Part shown: positions 57,830-64,000 of the stretch, in pieces
How the letters are laid out: every line of letters begins with the position of its first letter
How positions within the stretch are numbered: position 1 is the first letter of the stretch
From: Gordionus sp. m RMFG-2023
Taxonomy: Eukaryota > Nematomorpha > Gordioida > Chordodea > Parachordodidae
Direction of reading: 5' to 3'
Assembly: GCF_954871325.1 (NCBI RefSeq)
Contig: NC_088779.1
Coordinates: 13,394,846 to 13,458,845 of the forward strand
Length of the DNA: 64,000 nucleotides
Notes under the pieces: model-generated
Databases searched by the model: none
Told to the model about the DNA's origin: nothing
What the model saw: only the letters and a program-made list of their open reading frames with translations
Program-made: the position numbers and the translations under genes

Positions 57830-58200
57830 AAGGAAAAATTTATTTAAAAAAAATTTGTTATTTATAATAAAGTTAAAGTATAATATTATATCATAATTTA
57901 GATAAACTATTATTAATAAAATTTAAGAGCAAATATATTAACAAAATTTTGATTAATTATTTTAAAAAAATTTAAAGTATAATATTATATCATAATTTAG
58001 ATAAACTATTTTTAATAAAATTTAAAAGCAAATATATTAACAAAATTTTGATTAATTATTTTAAAAAAATTTAAAGTATAATATTATATCATAATTTAGA
58101 TAAACTATTTTTAATAAAATTTAAAAGAAAATATATTAACAAAATTTTGATTAATTATTTTAAAAAAATTTAAAGTATAATATTTTATGTTATTTTGTAA
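57830..58200. repeat. AT-rich intron-type repeats continuing the array
   Basis: Three more copies of the ~115-bp piece with TCATAATTTAGATAAACTAT and AAAATTTTGATTAATTATTT, without the exon. Confidence 0.75.
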
Positions 58201-58410
58201 AATACTTTCTCTTCTTGCAGTCAAATATTTGCAAACATCTAGAAAACAATAAATCACATAATGTATATTAAATAATTTACCATTGCATGCTGTGGTCAAA
58301 GTAAATAGATTATTTACACTGTAACCTTTTCCATTGCAGGTGGGTGAATTACAGTTAAAATATATTTTGTTTTTATAATATTTTGACCTTCTATATGAGG
58401 AAGGTATCAT
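58200..58410 (-). CDS. Possible first MULE exon(s) with a cysteine-type finger
   Basis: Minus-strand open stretch starting at ATG 58410: SSYRRSKYYKNKIYFNCNS, then PTCNGKGYSVNNLFTLTTAC, ending at a GT donor near 58281. The pattern KIYF.C....C.(G) resembles the first half of a FLYWCH finger, as in the FLFKCRLKHCTARG of the transposase. It could be the true N-terminal exon or a decayed second copy. Assignment is by resemblance and position only. Confidence 0.35.
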
Positions 58411-58695
58411 TTACAGAGTGGAGAATGAGGAAGGTATCATTTACAGAGTAGAGAAAATCATTTACAGAGTGGAGAATGAGGAAGGTATCATTTACAGAGA
58501 TGAGAAAATTAGATGAAATTTTTCTAAAAATTGAAGCGTGGAGAAAATTAGATTTCTCTTCTTGCAGTCAAATATTTGCAAACATCTAGAAAACAATAAA
58601 TCACATAATGTATATTAAATAATTTACCATTGCATGCTGTGGTCAAAGTAAATAGGTTATTGAAATTTTTCTAAAAATTGAAGCGTGGAGAAAAT
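58205..58695. repeat. Direct duplications upstream of the MULE
   Basis: A ~105-bp block starting TCTCTTCTTGCAGTCAAATA occurs at 58208 and 58555. Between them GAGGAAGGTATCATTTACAG is repeated four times, and GAAATTTTTCTAAAAATTGA-AGCGTGGAG twice. Confidence 0.85.
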
Positions 58696-59500
58696 TAGAT
58701 GAAATTTTTCGATAAATTGAAGCGAAATGGTATAATGACAAAAGACAGACAAACGGATCGGCCCGATACCATAGATATGGATCCCCAATTTCTATTGGAT
58801 TGTATTTTACACAAGTGAATAGGGTAAGAGAGATACTCTAAAATAATATTAAATGGCATATGTGGTTTATGTACTTCTAATTTTTTTCGCATAAGAAGAA
58901 CGTGAAAAGTTAAAATTGATTATTACTATGATTTTATTATGTAATACCGTTTTTTCCTATAAAAACAACCCCTCATCCTCTTTAACCACTTGTCTAAAAT
59001 TATGCTTACCTGATTAACTGATTCCTATTATTTAGAAATAATTCTCCCATCCATTTTTCGAACTAATCTTAGAAACGCCAGTGGGTATAGACCAACCCAA
59101 TCATTAGACTTTTCAGTTTACTAAAGTTTAGTGGGTGCTTGAAATTTTATGAAAAAAAATTAAAAAACAATATCTAATATATATAATAGCCGTAATCAAG
59201 AAATGAACGTTTTCATATAACCTTAATGTTAATTTTTATTTTTGGTATCAACTATCATCTTATTGTTAAATAAATCGAAGGAGACTATATACCTCTAATG
59301 ATAAATTATTTTTTTTAAAAAAAGAAAACTTTTTTAAAAGTTTTTTTATATTTCAACGAGATTCGAACTACTGACTTAGCATTCGTTAGACAAACGATCT
59401 TTCCAGTCACCCCCCCCCCCCCCCCCATCTATATTTAATATAGTAATACAATTTTTCTTATATATAAAACTATATTATGAAAGTAATTAAAATATATCAA
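58696..59500. other. AT-rich, poly-C tract, nothing coding
   Basis: A run of about 17 C at 59409-59426 follows a short tRNA-like stretch that I rejected. No gene seen. Confidence 0.4.
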
Positions 59501-59519
59501 TGTTTATATTTTTTATTGG

Positions 59520-60524
59520 AAGCTCCAGGCTTGGGAAAACAATTTCAAAATTATTGGTTGGCCAGGTTTGAGAAAATTTTTTTAAAATTATAATGGGTCG
59601 GGCTGGGCTCGAAAAATATTTTTATAATTTTTTTTATTGGAATCTGAATTTTTTAAATTATTATCGATTGACTAGGTTTAGGAAATCTTTTTTAAAATTA
59701 TAATGGGTCGGGCTAGGCTTGGAAATTATTTTTATAAATTACATTTGGCAACGCTTGGAAAATTTTCCAAATTATTATCAGCTTGGACGCTTGGAAATTT
59801 TTTTATTATTAACTATGGATCAGACATTGACCTAAAACAAATAAACCAAGGCCCATAAAATCTAATTTAGATTGTATTTTTAAATTCATTAAGATTTTTT
59901 AAAATATTTTATTCCAGTTCTCAATTTCCAAAATTATTATGATCTTTGGTTGTGAAAATTTTTTCAAAATTATTATAGCTTTGGACCTTGCTCGGGAATT
60001 ATTTCTATATTAAATAATAGGCATAGATGATCAGTAATATTTTAGCAAATAATATTGATTGGGTATCAAGTAAAAGCTTTAAATATATTTTGACTCAAAA
60101 CATCACATTTAAACTTAGTTTGATTGGACCTGACCTTAAGGTGGGAGGGGGTTATAAAGAATAAAATTGGATATTATTTTCAAATAACATATAACAACTA
60201 TCATAAGAGTAAGGAGAAAATTCTCATTCCCCGTCATTTTTGACGTACTCAGCAATGCTGACTAACGGAAGCTCTGGTCTCTTAGTTATATATTTTTCAA
60301 TTTGCCCTTCAAGAAAGACGGGTCATCTTACTTTTCTCCCTCATTAGATGATAGATGAATCAGAAATGAAGAATATCTTATGAGATATGATTTACAAATT
60401 TACCTCTTTTTCGCCTAAATTTTAATATTTTTATAAAATATATTTATTAATTAAGTATATTTAGTACCTTATACACAAACTAATTATCCCTCAACCCTGT
60501 CATTCTTGACGGGTTAATAACTAG
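59520..60524 (+). mobile_element. Helitron 3' end, second copy, truncated
   Basis: 59520-60240 repeats the GGGCTGGGCT...TTCCAGTTCTCAATTTCCAA unit of the Helitron at 12.4-14.8 kb, including the ATTCTCATTCCCCGTCATTT subterminal stretch. At 60495-60513 there is a hairpin CCCTGTC-ATTCT-TGACGGG, and at 60521-60524 the CTAG end before T. The 5' end is not identifiable. Confidence 0.65.
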
Positions 60525-61550
60525 TACTTTAATATTTTGCTTCAAAATTTCTATTGTTAAATTGAGGGGGCTCTATAAATAAAGGCTTCGAGCCCCTAAT
60601 AATCTCTCTTTAGTTAGGTGTATATGTATACACACAATTATTATTAGAATAATGTCTATAGGCAAAATTTTTATAAAAGTTAAAAAGTATTTATCTAATT
60701 AATTTAATTTTCTGCACAAGATTAGAGATTCAATGAGCTAATTCTCCCGCTTAAAATGGTTTCTTGCTAAAAAATATATATGAATTTATGGACACCTTGT
60801 GGAGGTTACAATAGTTGTAATTTGATAAAATGAGGGGGTGTTAATTAATTTGGGAATATGTATTTGTAATTCATAAATGTTTGAATTTTTATTTTTTTTT
60901 AATATCAAGAAATATTTATTGTTTTAATGTCGTAACTTAATTAAACTGGAAATTATTAATATCTTATTTTTTTTAAAAATTTAATTTGAACCTAGTTGTC
61001 AAAATATTTTATATAAAGATGATTTACCATTAAGAACTGAATAACTTTGCGAAGGCTATAAAAAAAGCAAGAATGATACTTTGTACATAGATTTTATTTC
61101 TAAATTAAATGCTTTGATAAAGGAAATAATAATCATAAACTTCGAATTTGTTTAGTCAAAAAATTAGGAAACGAAATATATACTATACTTATAATTATTT
61201 TCATTCAACATTTTTTAATATAAGCAAATTTTTTAGTTTTTTTTTGAAATTTTATAAAGCATGTATTTTGTTTGAATGAAAAATGTAATTTAACCACAGT
61301 AACGTTATTTATTTTTTAAAAGTATTTTAGAGCTATAATTAAATAGAGTGTTTTTGCTCATGTCTGGCCACTCTTCTCTTTCTACCTCCTTGCTTGCTAT
61401 TTTTCTATTTAGTTTCTAATTAATATTTTTTTATATTTCAAAAAATCTTTATTACCGAAAAAGATATTTCCCAGTCTGCGCCCACATGAACGGGGAGTAG
61501 GAATTGCACCCGATTTTTTAAGGGGGATATGGGGCCGGCATTTAAAAGGT
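60525..61550. other. AT-rich spacer
   Basis: No coding or repeat family recognised apart from T-rich runs. Confidence 0.35.
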
Positions 61551-63701
61551 TAGAGGTCTGCATTAGGCATATTTTCGGCCCGTCCCACGATCTAAGTGGG
61601 AGAGCCGGTGGGAGGGTTAAAAATTTTAAACAATGGGCGGGTGGGGCGGGTTAAAATATTTTAAACAATGGGCGGGGGGGGGGGGTTAAAAATATTTTAA
61701 ATTTTCGTTATTTAAAATCATTTTAGTAAATATTAAGAAAAAATTGTTCTGATGAAATTTTTTGTATTTTTTTTTTCGGTCATAGGTTACTTTATTTGAA
61801 TAGTAGCTGATATAATGTTATTAAAATGTAATAGCATATTTTTAATTTTTTCTAAGATAAAATTAATAAAGGTGAAAACTATAAATATGGAGTTTACGGA
61901 AAAGGATATGAAATAAAAATAAAAAAAAGGAGGCAAGGAATGAGGAGGGAAGAGAGAAGGCATATACTTGGAAGGTTATTCTAAAAAAACGTTGAGTTTT
62001 GTACCGAAGGTGATGAGAATGGAGCAGGCGATGGGTATGAATAAGAAAGAAGGATCTATGGAACTTTACTTGATGATTTTTTGGGATTCTATGAGAGCGA
62101 GGGCATCAACGTTGTAGTTAGATGGTGTATTTAGGTCAATGCAGGTGAAGTTCCAAATCAGGAGCTGACCCCTTAACCAAGGAATCAAGGACATTCTATC
62201 AGGACGTATTCCATCGGTTCTAAAAATTCCGGTTGTTTCAAGTCTAGATGGAATGCCTGCGGATTTGAGGGCACGTAATATGATATCCTTACATTTGGTG
62301 TGCCGTGGAAAACGGCCTCAAAAAAGCGACAATTGAGGCAATGCCTACCCTTGCGATCGACGCTGGTTTCACAATGTTTATATTGGTAAACAGAACAATT
62401 TCGCAATTGAGCCGTAGTCCAATAGAAAATCTTAACTCGTCAGTGGAAAGCAATAAATCAGAGGATATGGTTTCCAGAAACTCGTAACCGGATCCTTGGT
62501 TCAATTGGTGAAAGACTGTGAGATCGTCGCGGATTTGATGTTTAGGTTATTAATTTTGCTGGATATTATCTTGGCCTTTAATTGGAGGCTGGGAAGTTTT
62601 TAGTTCATGAGGAGATACAGTGGTTGTAAGGGTTAGGAGATGTATAGTTGCATCTTTGATTTGTTGTGTTAAAGATTCCTGAATCTGAATTGGGAGGTTG
62701 GAGAGTGGTAAAGGAAAATGAGAAATGTTTAAGCCAATGATCGAGAGAGGATAAGTTATTTAATAATGACTGGAGGCAGGTGGAGGTCTTTGGCTACTTA
62801 TACTCTGGATTGGAACCTTTAGGAATTCTAGAGATAATGGGAGGTTTGTCGGATTTTAGAAAGCTAATGATGTCGACAGAGTGGTAAGTGGGAGGGGAAT
62901 AAATGCATCTAATTTGGTTGATGTGTTGACGTTATTGGATGAGGTGGAAGAATGGCTGCGAGTAGAAAAAATGGAAAGGGGATTTAGGAAGGGAAGAGAA
63001 GGAAGTTTTCCGGACTCAGGACAAAATGCCATTGATTTTGTGTGTGGTGAAAAGGCCGGGTTTGGTGATTTTGATGTTTTTTGAGCATGCGGGACAGTGT
63101 ACTATTATATAAATAAGGTGAGGCTATGAATTGAGTGAAAAAACATAAGAGGGAAGAACTGTCAAATTAATTGTACAATGGATGGGGATGTGGCAGAGAG
63201 TAGTAAAGAAATAATATGCAGAAAATAATGATGTTATAAAGACAAGATTTTATATAAAAAGGAAAATAAGCATGAAGATTGTTGGGGTTAATTGATGTGT
63301 GATAGAGGTTGATTAAAAAATTAAAATTTCCTTTTTTGGTAACGTAATAAAACCTTTTTGGATATTGAAAATTTACTTTCTTGGAATTAATGAATATTTC
63401 TACATTGTATTGTTTTATTTTAAATTATGAAACATTTTGTAGAGGTGTAATGCTTACACTGAATTATTTTTTTTAATTAAATGTTTTAATAATGATCATA
63501 ATTAAATTTTAAAATAATGGACTTGGGTTGAAATTTTTTATAAATAATAAGCAGGTGTGGGTAAGGAATTTTAGATTAATGGGGGGGGGGGGGGTTATAT
63601 TTTTTTAGAAAACTATGGGCAAGTTAGGGGGGTTGGTTAAATTTTTTAAAACATTAGGTGTGCGAGCTTATGGGCTAAAAACCCGCCCAATGCATATCTA
63701 T
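61551..63701. mobile_element. Block bounded by inverted GTCTGCATTAGGCATA-like ends
   Basis: Left end TAGAGGTCTGCATTAGGCAT; right end, inverted, TATAGATATGCATTGGGCGG. Both sides carry GGGCGGG(T/G)GGGG(C/T)GGGTTA repeats and poly-G runs (61672-61685, 63581-63594). The flanks do not show a clear duplication. The interior includes a retroelement fossil, so this is a composite. Confidence 0.5.
62040..62560 (-). pseudogene. Retroelement C-terminal fragment, fossil
   Basis: The minus strand carries, in order, STDELRFSIGLRLNCEI, then a cysteine-containing DRKGRHCLNC piece, then SAGIPSRLETTGIFRTDG, RPDRMSLIPWLRGQ and LIWNFTCIDLNTPS. From memory these follow a C-terminal nuclease-like region found behind reverse transcriptase in many invertebrate retroelements (pattern L.DDELR.AVGLRLG ... 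GRHS..C ... P..LEP.G..R.DG.RPDG..L.PW..G..LVWD.TC.DT). I cannot place the exact family. It is broken, and the polymerase part was not recognised. Base composition is clearly richer in GC than its surroundings. Confidence 0.55.
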
Positions 63702-64000
63702 AGACAGACTAAGGGTAGGATAAATTTATTAGGGGATTATCTATTAAATATTTAGATAAAATAAGGCAAATGTATTGTAGTATAATTTTTTACTTTTATT
63801 ATAGACGTATTTAAATACAATGATATTGCTAATAATTATCTAAATCAATCATAGATATTGTTTTCCAAAAGAAACTACTGGATAATTTTATACTATCCTT
63901 TTAAAGGTAGTTTGGGGTAGGCATTCTATCAGTAAACACATATTCATGCCAAACAATATACTATAATACATTCATTGTAAATGAGGGTGTTATTAATTCA
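63085..64000. other. Right edge, low-complexity and AT-rich
   Basis: Apart from the right end of the 61551-63701 block, nothing recognised. Confidence 0.35.

Noticed and set aside
59345-59412. tRNA-like segment on the minus strand (GTAGTTCGAATCTC)
   Set aside because: The T-stem does not pair and the acceptor stem ends do not match; at best a long-decayed tRNA-derived repeat.
62881-63084. Plus-strand 67-codon ORF
   Set aside because: Glycine/glutamate-rich reading of a purine-rich strand beside a minus-strand retroelement fossil; no family features.

Overview
The window is strongly AT-rich eukaryotic DNA with few genes and many mobile elements. Three host genes can be read, all with animal-type products. 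They are the edge of an RRP12-like ribosome-biogenesis gene (minus strand, 1-250), a lysosomal beta-mannosidase (MANBA, plus strand, 20666-38539) and a Golgi pH regulator (GPR89/GPHR, minus strand, 38894-48186, 12 exons, 460 codons). MANBA and GPR89 are convergent, with about 350 bp between their stop codons. The protein sequences point to a metazoan. The extreme AT content, the 38-60-nt introns mixed with kilobase introns full of transposons, and the FLYWCH/MULE and hAT elements would fit a parasitic cnidarian (myxozoan-like) or another fast-evolving invertebrate, but the sequence does not settle the species.

Layout. 1-6.6 kb: RRP12 exon, an hAT-type MITE with an older MITE inside it, and remains of a BED-finger hAT transposase and a Ty3/gypsy integrase. 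6.6-15.6 kb: an hAT-like element with CAG(A/T)GGCGTCGC ends that contains a 6.66-kb Helitron. The Helitron carries a small spliced gene whose fourth exon has been amplified about ten times with its splice sites, followed by a higher-order tandem repeat. 15.9-20.6 kb: a Ty3/gypsy fragment, then a broken LTR retrotransposon whose 3' LTR ends 103 bp before the MANBA start codon. 20.7-38.5 kb: MANBA, with introns holding hAT MITEs, a 1.5-kb fold-back MULE-like element with a 9-bp target duplication, a gypsy fragment and other repeats. 38.9-48.2 kb: GPR89, with introns holding MITEs and two or three unexplained membrane-protein-like ORFs. 49.0-52.2 kb: an hAT fragment inserted exactly at the target duplication of an older hAT remnant, which itself holds another MITE. 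53.3-58.7 kb: two FLYWCH-MULE transposase copies facing each other as a palindrome; the fuller copy is preceded by a tandem array of a 129-nt symmetric exon. 59.5-60.5 kb: a second Helitron 3' end. 61.5-63.7 kb: an inverted-repeat-bounded block with a retroelement fossil.

Most notable: two unrelated DNA transposons (Helitron and MULE) each contain a tandem array of one short, frame-preserving exon with intact 3' and 5' splice sites. If spliced, either would encode a protein of repeated ~40-residue modules. I found no CRISPR array, rRNA or convincing tRNA.
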